Below are positions 26,422 to 34,802 of a stretch of DNA of 64,000 bases, one piece after another; the stretch's first letter is position 1; every line of letters begins with the position of its first letter. The stretch covers positions 1-64,000 of the forward strand of contig WSYB01000006.1 of the NCBI GenBank assembly GCA_009773645.1, given 5' to 3'. The notes beneath the pieces are model-generated. The model was not told where the DNA came from. It saw only the letters and a list, made by a program, of their open reading frames with translations, and made no database searches. The DNA is from Geobacteraceae bacterium (GTDB taxonomy: Bacteria; Desulfobacterota; Desulfuromonadia; Geobacterales; Geobacteraceae). Position numbers and translations under genes: made by a program.

Positions 26422-29196
26422 ATGGACTACAAAGACACCCTCAACCTGCCGGCTACCGGATTTCCCATGAAAGCCAACCTGGCCCAGAAGGAGCTGGAAA
26501 TCCTCGACGACTGGAGAAAAACCGACCTGTACGGCAAGCTCAGTGCGGCCGGCAAGAGCAAGCCGCGCTACATTCTCCATGACGGTCCGCCGTACGCCAA
26601 CGGCCACATCCATATCGGTCACGCCCTCAACAAGATCCTCAAGGACATCATTCTCAAGAGCAAGCGTATGAGCGGGTTTGACGCCCCCTACGTCCCCGGC
26701 TGGGACTGCCACGGGCTCCCCATCGAGCTGCAAGTGGAAAAAAATCTTGGGAGCAAGAAGCACGAGGTATCCAAGCTGGAGATGCGCAAACAGTGCCGGG
26801 AATACGCGGCAAAGTTTGTGGACGTCCAGAAAAAGGAATTTGAGCGCCTAGGGGTGCTGGGAGAATGGGACAATCCCTATCTTACCATGCACTTCAGCTA
26901 TGAAGGGATCACTGCCCGGGAGCTGGCCCGTTTTGCCGAAAACGGCGGTCTCTACAAGGGGAAAAAGCCGGTCCACTGGTGTTCCTCCTGCGGCACGGCC
27001 CTGGCCGAAGCGGAAGTGGAGTACGCCGACCACAAGTCACCGTCCATCTTCGTGAAATTTCCGCTCAAGGACGACATCTCCGGCGCAGTGCCGGTCCTGG
27101 CCGGGAAGAAGGTTTCCCTGGTGATCTGGACCACCACCCCCTGGACCCTCCCCGCCAACCTGGCGGTCGCCATGCATCCGGAATTCGATTACGTGGCGCT
27201 GGAAGCGGAGAACGAAGTCCTTATCGTAGCAGAGGGGCTCAGGGAATCGTTCCAGAAGGCGACCGGAGTGGACGGGAAGGTCATTGCCACCTTCAAGGCG
27301 GATATTCTGGAGAAAAAACTCTGCCGGCACCCTTTTTATGAGCGGGATTCGGTGATCCTCCTGGGGGAGCACGTTACTCTCGAAGCCGGCACCGGCTGCG
27401 TCCACACGGCTCCGGGCCACGGACAGGACGACTACGAGCTCGGCCTGCAGCACGGCCTGGACATCTACAATCCGGTGGACAACCGCGGCCGCTTCCTGGA
27501 AAACGTCGAGTTTTTCGGCGGTCAGTTCGTCTTTGACGCCAACCAGAACGTCATTGAAAAACTCAAGGAAGTTGGAGCCCTGATCGGGTCGGGGGAGATC
27601 ACCCATTCATACCCCCACTGCTGGCGCTGCAAGAAGCCGATCATCTTCCGCGCCACCGAGCAATGGTTCATCTCCATGGAGCGGAACGACCTGCGGAAAA
27701 AGGCGCTGGAGGAGATCAACCGGGTCACCTGGATTCCCAAATGGGGGAAAGAGCGGATCTACGGCATGGTGGAAAACCGTCCCGACTGGTGCATCTCCCG
27801 CCAGCGGAGCTGGGGGGTTCCCATCACCGCTTTCTACTGCACCGCGTGCGGCGAAGTCATGGCCGACGCCAAGGTCATGCACCATGTGGCCGATCTCTTC
27901 GAAAAAGAGGGATCCGACATCTGGTATGACCGGGAAGCGCAGGAACTGATCCCCCCCGGAACCGCCTGTCCTTCCTGCGGCAAGAGCGCATTTGAAAAGG
28001 AGATGGACATCCTCGACGTCTGGTTTGATTCCGGGGTCTCCCATGCGGCAGTCCTGGAAAACCGCCCCAACCTGGGATCGCCGGCCGACATGTACCTGGA
28101 GGGGAGCGACCAGCACCGCGGCTGGTTCCACTCCTCGCTCCTTGCCGGCGTCGGCACCCATGGCGCCGCCCCCTACAAAAGCGTTTTGACCCACGGCTTC
28201 GTCGTGGACGGCAGCGGCCGCAAGATGAGCAAATCGGTGGGGAACGTGGTGGCGCCGGAGGACGTCATCAAGAAGTACGGGGCAGAGGTGCTCCGCCTCT
28301 GGGTGGCAGCCCAGGACTACCGTGACGACATCCGCATCTCCCAGGAGATACTCACCCGGCTCTCCGAGGCCTATCGCCGCATCCGCAACACCTGCCGCTA
28401 CATTCTGGGAAATATCAACGATTTTGATCCGGCAAAGGAGAGCGTCCCATTCAACGAGATGCCGGAAATCGACCGCTGGGCACTCCATCAGCTTGAACTT
28501 CTGAAGGAGAAGGTGATGAAGGCCTATGAGGAATCGGAATTCCATGTCCTCTATCATGGCGTCAACTCCTTCTGCACCGTGGAGATGAGTGCATTTTACC
28601 TGGATATCCTCAAAGACCGGGTCTATACGAGCAGGAAGGAGTCGCTGGAACGGAGAAGCGCCCAGACCGCAATGTACCAGATACTGGAAGCACTGGTGAA
28701 GCTCGTCGCCCCGGTCCTCTCCTTCACCTCCGACGAGGTCTGGCGTTACATGCCGGGGAGGCGCGAGGAAAACGTCCATCTCTCCCAGTTCCCGCCGCTC
28801 AAGCCGGAAAACAGGGATGACGCCCTCGTGGAGCGCTGGGAGAGGATCATGCAGGTACGGGGTGAGGTCTCCAAGGCCCTGGAACTGGCCCGTGTGCAGA
28901 AGAGCATCGGCCATTCCCTTGACGCCGCCGTTGCCATTTCCGCTCCGGCGGAGCTACAGGTTTTCCTCAAAGAGCATTCCGGAGAACTTTCGAGCATTTT
29001 TATCGTTTCCAGGGTAGACCTTGTGGACAGCATATCAGGCGAGGTTTTCGCAGCCGAGGGAATCGAGGGATTGAATATCCAAGTGACCGCCGCGCCGGGG
29101 GTAAAGTGTGAGCGCTGCTGGTGCTATGACGAGGAGATCGGCAAAGACCCGGAGCATCCGACCATCTGCCCGAAATGCCTGAAAGCCGTAAAATAA
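26422..29196 (+). CDS. ileS: Isoleucyl-tRNA synthetase
   Basis: This class I synthetase charges tRNA-Ile. The ATG at 26422 gives 924 residues; it has GTGGAGGC upstream, and the earlier in-frame ATG adds a hydrophobic extension not seen in the family. Visible are HIHIGH, the editing domain, the KMSKS loop near residue 601, and a C-terminal zinc finger CERCWCYDEE..CPKC. It is of the bacterial zinc-containing type. lspA follows, a common pairing. Confidence 0.97.
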   Translation: MDYKDTLNLPATGFPMKANLAQKELEILDDWRKTDLYGKLSAAGKSKPRYILHDGPPYANGHIHIGHALNKILKDIILKSKRMSGFDAPYVPGWDCHGLPIELQVEKNLGSKKHEVSKLEMRKQCREYAAKFVDVQKKEFERLGVLGEWDNPYLTMHFSYEGITARELARFAENGGLYKGKKPVHWCSSCGTALAEAEVEYADHKSPSIFVKFPLKDDISGAVPVLAGKKVSLVIWTTTPWTLPANLAVAMHPEFDYVALEAENEVLIVAEGLRESFQKATGVDGKVIATFKADILEKKLCRHPFYERDSVILLGEHVTLEAGTGCVHTAPGHGQDDYELGLQHGLDIYNPVDNRGRFLENVEFFGGQFVFDANQNVIEKLKEVGALIGSGEITHSYPHCWRCKKPIIFRATEQWFISMERNDLRKKALEEINRVTWIPKWGKERIYGMVENRPDWCISRQRSWGVPITAFYCTACGEVMADAKVMHHVADLFEKEGSDIWYDREAQELIPPGTACPSCGKSAFEKEMDILDVWFDSGVSHAAVLENRPNLGSPADMYLEGSDQHRGWFHSSLLAGVGTHGAAPYKSVLTHGFVVDGSGRKMSKSVGNVVAPEDVIKKYGAEVLRLWVAAQDYRDDIRISQEILTRLSEAYRRIRNTCRYILGNINDFDPAKESVPFNEMPEIDRWALHQLELLKEKVMKAYEESEFHVLYHGVNSFCTVEMSAFYLDILKDRVYTSRKESLERRSAQTAMYQILEALVKLVAPVLSFTSDEVWRYMPGRREENVHLSQFPPLKPENRDDALVERWERIMQVRGEVSKALELARVQKSIGHSLDAAVAISAPAELQVFLKEHSGELSSIFIVSRVDLVDSISGEVFAAEGIEGLNIQVTAAPGVKCERCWCYDEEIGKDPEHPTICPKCLKAVK

Positions 29197-29215
29197 ATTT
29201 AAAAATCCTGAAAAT

Positions 29216-29391
29216 CTCACCACGGAGACACGGAGGCACGGAGAAAACCTCAAAGAGAATTGAACAGGGATATACAGGATAAAACCGAAGTTCATTTATT
29301 AGTGTTAAAAACCAAAAGCCTTAAATCCTGTCCATCTTTTTAAATAAGTTTTTCCTCCGTGTCTCTGTGTCTCCGTGGTGAAGAAAGTTTT
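29216..29391. repeat. CACGGAG-type long inverted repeat (ileS-lspA gap)
   Basis: The left arm has three near-copies of CACGGAGA and the right arm has the inverse (CCGTGTCTCTGTGTCTCCGTGG). The 176-base gap can fold into one long stem-loop. The lspA start follows directly. Confidence 0.75.
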
Positions 29392-29397
29392 TTCTTC

Positions 29398-29889
29398 ATG
29401 AGAACCAAATACATCATCCTCCTTGTTATCTCGACCGTCGTGCTTTTCCTCGACCAGGCGACAAAGATTTACATCGACCGCACCATGGACCTGCACAGCT
29501 CCATCACCGTGGTGGAGAATTTTTTCAATATCACGTACATGCGCAACAGGGGGGCAGCCTTCAGTTTCCTGGCTGATTTCAGCTACCGCCTTCCCTTCTT
29601 CATCCTGGTCTCGCTGATCGCTATCGGGGTGATTATTGTGGTTTTTCGCAGGCTCCGCGCCGAGCAGAAATTTACCGCACTTTGCCTGTCACTCATCTTC
29701 TCCGGGGCGCTGGGTAACCTGATCGACCGGGTCCGGCTCGGCGAAGTGATCGACTTCCTCGACGCCCACTGGTACGAGCACCATTGGCCGGCCTTCAACG
29801 TGGCTGACTCGGCCATCTGCGTCGGGGTATTTCTCCTGGCCATTGACATGTTTATGGAAGAGCAGCGCCAGAAGAGTCAGAAAGGTTAG
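29398..29889 (+). CDS. lspA: Lipoprotein signal peptidase (signal peptidase II)
   Basis: LspA cuts the signal peptide from prolipoproteins at the membrane. From the ATG at 29398 it has 163 residues and four membrane segments. The catalytic-aspartate boxes are GNLIDRVRLGEVIDFLD and FNVADSAICVG. An earlier in-frame start would read through the repeat arm (CLRGEESFFF) and is rejected. Substrates in this window include Pal, CpoB and the lipoprotein at 21342. Confidence 0.96.
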   Translation: MRTKYIILLVISTVVLFLDQATKIYIDRTMDLHSSITVVENFFNITYMRNRGAAFSFLADFSYRLPFFILVSLIAIGVIIVVFRRLRAEQKFTALCLSLIFSGALGNLIDRVRLGEVIDFLDAHWYEHHWPAFNVADSAICVGVFLLAIDMFMEEQRQKSQKG

Positions 29890-29912
29890 CCGCTCAACAA
29901 TCGGGAGGTATC

Positions 29913-30692
29913 ATGAAACGGGAGGTCAAGGCAGCCGCCGTGCAGTTCAATATCAGGATGGGAGACATCGACGCCAATGTGGAGTATGTGCGGGACGCCC
30001 TGGCTCGGCTTGCCGCTGAAGGGGTCCAGTTGGCTGTTCTGCCGGAGATGTGGAGCTGCGGCTTTGCCTACCGTGAACTGAATGAGCTGGCGAAGCGCAC
30101 GCCCGAGGTGGTGGAGGAAATGGGACGGCTTTCCGCTCAATACGGGATGGTGCTGGTGGGGAGCCTGCCGGAGCCGGACGGCGACAAGGTCTGCAACACC
30201 GCATATGTCGTGGACCGGGGCGAGCTGGCCGGCAAGTACCGAAAAATTCACCTGTTTTCCCTCATGAACGAGGACCGCTCCTTTACCGGCGGCGACTCCC
30301 GGCTCGTGGCCGACACTCACTTGGGGAGGGTCGGCGTGTTCATCTGCTACGACCTCCGCTTCCCGGAACTTGCCCGCCGCCTGGCGGTGGAGGGGGCGGA
30401 AATCCTGGTCGTTCCCGGTGAATGGCCGAAACCTCGGGAAGAGCACTGGCGGACGCTTCTGAAGGCAAGGGCCATCGAGAACCAGATGTTCGTGGTCGCC
30501 GCCAACTGCTGCGGCGTCTTGGGGAAGCTTGACTTTTTCGGCTCCAGCCTCATCATCGGTCCGAAGGGAGAGCTGTTGGCCGAAGGGGGGTATGAGAACT
30601 GCGAACTGACCGCCACCCTTGATTTCGCGGTAATGGAGAACTGGCGGCAGCAGATCACCTGCTTTCAGGACAGAAAGCCGGCGTGTTATTGA
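29913..30692 (+). CDS. Carbon-nitrogen hydrolase (nitrilase superfamily)
   Basis: The 259 residues have the catalytic triad of the superfamily: E45 in AVLPEMW, K111 in KYRKIHLF and C145 in FICYDLRFPE. FICYDLRFPELARRLA resembles omega-amidase/Nit2-type enzymes, but the amide substrate cannot be fixed from sequence. It begins 23 bases after lspA and probably shares its transcript. Confidence 0.9.
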   Translation: MKREVKAAAVQFNIRMGDIDANVEYVRDALARLAAEGVQLAVLPEMWSCGFAYRELNELAKRTPEVVEEMGRLSAQYGMVLVGSLPEPDGDKVCNTAYVVDRGELAGKYRKIHLFSLMNEDRSFTGGDSRLVADTHLGRVGVFICYDLRFPELARRLAVEGAEILVVPGEWPKPREEHWRTLLKARAIENQMFVVAANCCGVLGKLDFFGSSLIIGPKGELLAEGGYENCELTATLDFAVMENWRQQITCFQDRKPACY

Positions 30693-30744
30693 TGCATTTT
30701 TCCCGTAGGGGCGGCCCCTGCAAAACCGAATACCAAAAATCGTA

Positions 30745-30773
30745 TTGACTTCGTCCGTCGTAAGGAATATTTT
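30745..30773 (+). promoter_or_regulatory. Sigma70-type promoter of the tol operon
   Basis: TTGACT, a 17-base spacer and TATTTT give a predicted start near 30780, about 32 bases before the preferred tolQ start codon. Confidence 0.6.
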
Positions 30774-30811
30774 TCCCACGTTGCATCAAATAAATGCTGG
30801 AGGTAGCTACC

Positions 30812-31486
30812 TTGACATTCTTCGCCGGGACCGGCCTGGTCGTAAAACTCGTGTTGATTATCCTGATCTACTTTTCCGTGGTTTCATGGGCCATCATTTT
30901 CTATAAACTGCTCCAGGTTCACCGTGCCAACAGCGAATCGGAGCGGTTTATGGAGTTTTTCTGGAAAGCAAAACGCTTTGACACCATAAACGCCCAGCTG
31001 GACCGCTTTGCCAACTCACCCCTTTCCGTACTCTTCAGCGAAGGATACGGCGAGCTGAAAAAGCTCATGGAAAAGGGAGAGACGAAGGAAGATCCTGACG
31101 TGATCAGCACCGATCTGGGAGGGATCGACAACATTGCCCGGGCACTCAGACGGGCAACCACCTCGGAAATAACCCGACTGGAGAAGTACACCACCTTCCT
31201 GGCAACTACCGGCTCAACTGCGCCGTTTATCGGCCTGTTCGGCACGGTCTGGGGAATCATGACCGCGTTCAAGGGGATAGGAGAGACCGGTTCCGCATCC
31301 CTGGCGGTCGTAGCGCCCGGCATCGCCGAAGCGCTGATCGCAACCGCCATCGGCTTGGTTGCCGCCATTCCCGCGGTCATGGGGTACAACCATTTTCAGA
31401 ACAGAATCAGGGTCATAATTGCTGAGATGGACAATTTCTCCACTGAGTTTCTCAACATCATCCAGCGCACCATCACAAATAAATAG
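30812..31486 (+). CDS. tolQ: Tol-Pal proton channel subunit TolQ (TTG start)
   Basis: TolQ forms with TolR the proton-driven motor that energises TolA. Three membrane segments are visible: near the N-terminus (LVVKLVLIILIYFSVVSWA), and two late ones that carry GLFGTVWGIMTAF and AEALIATAIGLVAAIPAV. I place the start at TTG 30812, eight bases after GGAGG, for 224 residues. An ATG at 30794 in the same frame lacks a ribosome-binding site and would bury GGAGG in the coding region. Confidence 0.9.
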   Translation: MTFFAGTGLVVKLVLIILIYFSVVSWAIIFYKLLQVHRANSESERFMEFFWKAKRFDTINAQLDRFANSPLSVLFSEGYGELKKLMEKGETKEDPDVISTDLGGIDNIARALRRATTSEITRLEKYTTFLATTGSTAPFIGLFGTVWGIMTAFKGIGETGSASLAVVAPGIAEALIATAIGLVAAIPAVMGYNHFQNRIRVIIAEMDNFSTEFLNIIQRTITNK

Positions 31487-31495
31487 GGGAAAACG

Positions 31496-31915
31496 ATGGA
31501 AATCGGCAGCAGAGGAAACGGTGACCGCAGCACCATGTCCCAGATCAACGTCACCCCCCTGGTGGACGTCATGCTGGTGCTCCTGGTGATCTTCATGGTA
31601 ACCGCCCCCATGATGCAGCAGGGGGTACAGGTCAACCTTCCCAAAACCCAGGCAAAGTCCCTCCCCAGCCAGGAAGAAACCGTCATAGTCTCCATTGACA
31701 AGGGAAACCGCATCTTTATCGACAAGAACGAAATCCCCCTTGGGGATCTGCAGTCCAGGCTCTCCGGCATCTTTGCCAACAGGGCCAAGAAAGAGGTCTT
31801 CCTCAAGGCCGACAGGGATGTTCCCTATGGCGATGTAGTTAAAATCATGGCCGAGATCAAGGGCGCGGGGATTGAACGTCTCGGCATGGTTACGGAGCCG
31901 GCCCAGAGGAAATGA
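31496..31915 (+). CDS. tolR: Tol-Pal motor subunit TolR (ExbD family)
   Basis: The 139-residue protein has a single N-terminal membrane helix with the proton-relay aspartate in PLVDVMLVLLVIFMV, followed by a periplasmic domain (VFLKADRDVPYGDVVKIM). It partners TolQ. It begins nine bases after tolQ and overlaps tolA by four bases (ATGA). Confidence 0.94.
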   Translation: MEIGSRGNGDRSTMSQINVTPLVDVMLVLLVIFMVTAPMMQQGVQVNLPKTQAKSLPSQEETVIVSIDKGNRIFIDKNEIPLGDLQSRLSGIFANRAKKEVFLKADRDVPYGDVVKIMAEIKGAGIERLGMVTEPAQRK

Positions 31916-32682
31916 GCCGCACGCTCCAACGAAAAAACGGAGGAATATGGCAGTTGGTCGTCTTCTCGGCCATCTGCCATCTGACCTTTTATATCGCGCT
32001 CGTCAAGTTCCATTTCACCTGGCTCTACACCCCCAAAGAAGAGCAGGTCTACTACGTGGACGTCGTGAACCTGCCGGTGGCGAGTCCCCAGGCAGGAAGC
32101 CCGACTGCTGCGGGACGCGCTCCCTCCCCCCCGCCTTCAGCCGAACCGGCACCCCAGGAAATGAAGCTGCCGGCCAAATCCGCTGTGAAACCGACTCAAA
32201 AGCAGGCGCCTGCGCCCCAGCCTGCAAAATCGGCAAAGAGTGCCCCGGAGACCGCCACGGAATTCGAGGAACGGATAGCCCGACTGGAACGGGAAACCGA
32301 GGCGAAACACGCGGCGGCTGCACTGGAAGCCTTGAAAAAACGGACTTCCGGAAGCGGCGCCGTGCAGACGGGAATGCCTGGAGGAACCGGCAGAGAAGCC
32401 GGCAGCGATTATGCCAGCTACGTCCAGTCACGACTCAGGGATGCCTTTAAAACTACCATAGCTTATGCAAGCAAGGCCCCTGAAGTGGTAATCAGACTCT
32501 CCATCGACAGAAACGGTCATATCATCAAATCCCGCATCGAACGGAGTAGCGGGGATACCGTGTTTGAAGACGCCGTGCTCAAAGCCGTCAGCAAGGCGGA
32601 GAAAACCTTCACTCCGCCGCCGGGCGGCGGAGAATTTGAACAGGGCTTTATCTTCAAGCCGCAAGGAGTCGGAAAGAAGTGA
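31912..32682 (+). CDS. tolA: TolA/TonB-like periplasm-spanning protein
   Basis: TolA links the inner-membrane TolQR motor to TolB-Pal. The 256 residues have an N-terminal membrane helix (LVVFSAICHLTFYIALV) and a Pro/Ala/Lys-rich and coiled region at about 60-145. A C-terminal TonB/TolA-like domain follows (VVIRLSIDRNGHIIKSRIERSSG). The call rests on architecture and position between tolR and tolB; four-base overlaps on both sides show tight coupling. Confidence 0.88.
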   Translation: MSRTLQRKNGGIWQLVVFSAICHLTFYIALVKFHFTWLYTPKEEQVYYVDVVNLPVASPQAGSPTAAGRAPSPPPSAEPAPQEMKLPAKSAVKPTQKQAPAPQPAKSAKSAPETATEFEERIARLERETEAKHAAAALEALKKRTSGSGAVQTGMPGGTGREAGSDYASYVQSRLRDAFKTTIAYASKAPEVVIRLSIDRNGHIIKSRIERSSGDTVFEDAVLKAVSKAEKTFTPPPGGGEFEQGFIFKPQGVGKK

Positions 32683-33962
32683 AACGAGCGTTTTTTACCT
32701 TGTTATTTATGCTTTTCCCGGCTTTGGTCCATGCACAGCAGGGATACCTTGAAGTCACCGCGCAAGGCTCCCACCAATTGCAGCTGGCCATTGCCCCGCC
32801 GGTTTCCCTTGCCGGAGGGCAGAGCGCCGAGGTTTCCCAGGAAACCACGGAGGTGTTTCGGTTTGACATGTCCCTGGCCGGTCCGTTCACCGTCGCATCA
32901 CCCCGGGTTACCGAAGGAAGAAGCGGCATCAGACCCGGAGATTTCGATTTCGTTCCATGGAAATCGGCAGGGACGGATCTTCTCATAAAAACCGGCTACT
33001 CCCTCACAGGCGATAACCTTACGCTTGAATGCAGACTGTATGACGTGATGAAGGAGAGGGAGCTGACCGCGAAACGTTATACCGGGAAACGCAAAGAGCT
33101 GCGCAGGATGGCGCACACCTTCTCCGACGAGATAATGCGTGTGATCACCGGCGAGAAGGGTCCCTTTACCGGGAAAATCGCCTTTGTATCCACAACTACC
33201 GGCAACAAAGAAATCTATCTCATGGATTACGACGGTTTCAACGTGCAAAGACTCACCAGAAACGGTTCCATCAACCTAAATCCTGAATTCTTCCCCGATG
33301 GCCGGGAAATTATCTTCTCTTCGTATAAAAAGGGAAACCCCGACCTGTACCGCAGGGAGATTTTCAGCGGTGTCGAAGCCCGCGTCTCCTCAAGCCGCGG
33401 CATAAATGTCACCGGCGCGGTCTCGCCGGACGGCAAAAGAATCGCTCTTGCCATAAGCAAGGACGGGAACTCGGAAATCTACACCATTGATAAAGACGGC
33501 AAACATCCCACGAGGCTCACCAATAACGGCGCAATCGAAGTTTCTCCCGCCTGGTCGCCGGACGGCTCAAAACTTGCCTTTGTTTCCGACCGGCTGGGAA
33601 AACCCCAGGTTTTCATTATGAACTCCGACGGTTCGAATGTCCGCAGACTTACTACCAGCGGTACTTACAACGTAAGTCCGCGGTGGTCCCCCAAGGGAGA
33701 CCGGATCCTTTACTGCCGTCAGGAAGGAGGCGGCTTTCAGATTCACGCCATAAACCCCGACGGGAGCAACGATTCTCAGCTTACCAGCGAAGGAAACAAT
33801 GAGCATCCGCGCTGGTCGCCGGACGGCCGATTTATCACCTTCGGCTCTAAACGGGGGGGGAAAGAGGCCATCCACGTCATGCGCGCCGACGGCGCCGGTC
33901 AGACCAAGGTTTCGCGCGGTAAAGGAGAGGACTCACACCCGACGTGGTCCCCACGCTGGTAG
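32679..33962 (+). CDS. tolB: Tol-Pal system protein TolB
   Basis: TolB is a periplasmic beta-propeller that binds Pal and TolA. The 427 residues start with GTG, then a signal peptide (FFTLLFMLFPALVHA), an N-terminal alpha/beta domain, and a propeller with repeated WSPDG/WSPKG blades. The gene overlaps tolA by four bases (GTGA). Confidence 0.95.
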   Translation: MKRAFFTLLFMLFPALVHAQQGYLEVTAQGSHQLQLAIAPPVSLAGGQSAEVSQETTEVFRFDMSLAGPFTVASPRVTEGRSGIRPGDFDFVPWKSAGTDLLIKTGYSLTGDNLTLECRLYDVMKERELTAKRYTGKRKELRRMAHTFSDEIMRVITGEKGPFTGKIAFVSTTTGNKEIYLMDYDGFNVQRLTRNGSINLNPEFFPDGREIIFSSYKKGNPDLYRREIFSGVEARVSSSRGINVTGAVSPDGKRIALAISKDGNSEIYTIDKDGKHPTRLTNNGAIEVSPAWSPDGSKLAFVSDRLGKPQVFIMNSDGSNVRRLTTSGTYNVSPRWSPKGDRILYCRQEGGGFQIHAINPDGSNDSQLTSEGNNEHPRWSPDGRFITFGSKRGGKEAIHVMRADGAGQTKVSRGKGEDSHPTWSPRW

Positions 33963-33995
33963 CTCGGACTATTTATAATTCGTTATAAGAATGCA

Positions 33996-34023
33996 TTGAA
34001 AATGACCGCATCTTATGTATAAT
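33996..34023 (+). promoter_or_regulatory. Sigma70-type promoter of pal
   Basis: TTGAAA, a 16-base spacer and a perfect TATAAT lie in the tolB-pal gap, so pal can be transcribed apart from tolQRAB. A leader hairpin TTGGGAGA-GTCG-TCTCCCAA follows at 34046-34065. Confidence 0.65.
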
Positions 34024-34045
34024 GTGTCATGTTTCTTCTGTGAAC

Positions 34046-34065
34046 TTGGGAGAGTCGTCTCCCAA
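34046..34065 (+). promoter_or_regulatory. Hairpin in the pal 5' leader
   Basis: A perfect eight-pair stem with a four-base loop sits between the pal promoter and its AAAGGAGAGGG ribosome-binding site. It could stabilise the mRNA 5' end; no ligand or protein is implied. Confidence 0.45.
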
Positions 34066-34106
34066 CGAACAGCTTCATAATTCACTTGTCGAAAAGGAGA
34101 GGGAAA

Positions 34107-34685
34107 ATGCGTAAGGGTATGGTGGGTTTCTTCATGGTTCTTTGTTGTGGAGCGCTTCTGGCAAGCGGCTGCGCCAAGAAGGAGATGATGAAGGGAGAGG
34201 AAGGTATTTCTCCGCCCTCAACTGCTAAGCCTGCCGAACAAATTCCTGCCAAGCCATCGGTAAAGGAAGAGGTGGTGCAGGAGCAACCGATTAAAGAGGC
34301 GCCCGCTTCGGTCAAAGAAGAAACCATGAAATCTGCCAAAGCCGGCGAGTCAGCCCTGGAGAGAATCTACTTTGATTTTGACTCCTTCGTCCTTACCCAG
34401 CCCTCCCGTGATACCCTGTACAAAGACGCCGAGTGGCTGCTGAAGAACAACCCGGTTAAGGTGCAGATAGAGGGACACTGCGATGAGCGCGGCTCCGACG
34501 AATACAACCTTGCCCTCGGCGAGAAGAGAGCCAAGGCCGCCATGAACTACCTGGTAACGCTGGGAGTTCTTGCTGACAGGCTCTCCATTATCAGCTACGG
34601 CAAGGAAAAGCCGCTCGACCCGGGGCACGATGAAGCCGCCTGGGCAAAGAACAGACGGGCGGAGTTTGTCATTATCTCAAAATAA
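34107..34685 (+). CDS. pal: Peptidoglycan-associated lipoprotein Pal
   Basis: Pal anchors the outer membrane to peptidoglycan. From the ATG at 34107 it has 192 residues: a signal peptide with lipobox ASGC, a Lys/Glu/Pro-rich linker, and an OmpA-like domain (YFDFDSFVL, IEGHCDERGSDEYN, NRRAEFVI). The start has an excellent ribosome-binding site. Confidence 0.96.
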   Translation: MRKGMVGFFMVLCCGALLASGCAKKEMMKGEEGISPPSTAKPAEQIPAKPSVKEEVVQEQPIKEAPASVKEETMKSAKAGESALERIYFDFDSFVLTQPSRDTLYKDAEWLLKNNPVKVQIEGHCDERGSDEYNLALGEKRAKAAMNYLVTLGVLADRLSIISYGKEKPLDPGHDEAAWAKNRRAEFVIISK

Positions 34686-34707
34686 TTTATCGTTATGGTC
34701 ATTAGTG

Positions 34708-34734
34708 AAAAGGAGCCGAAACGGCTCCTTTTTT
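34708..34734 (+). terminator. Terminator after pal
   Basis: AGGAGCCG-AAA-CGGCTCCT followed by five or more T, 22 bases after the pal stop. It lies between pal and cpoB, so cpoB expression must depend on read-through or a start further on. Confidence 0.85.
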
Positions 34735-34743
34735 GTATTGCAC

Positions 34744-34781
34744 CTTTGCAGGGGGCGTATGTCCATACGCCCCCTGCAAAG
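34744..34781. repeat. Perfect 18-bp inverted repeat before cpoB
   Basis: CTTTGCAGGGGGCGTATG, two bases, then its exact reverse complement. It lies 21 bases before the cpoB ATG, just ahead of the GGGAGG ribosome-binding site. Confidence 0.9.
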
Positions 34782-34802
34782 ATCAGGGAGGATTTTGAAC
34801 CT

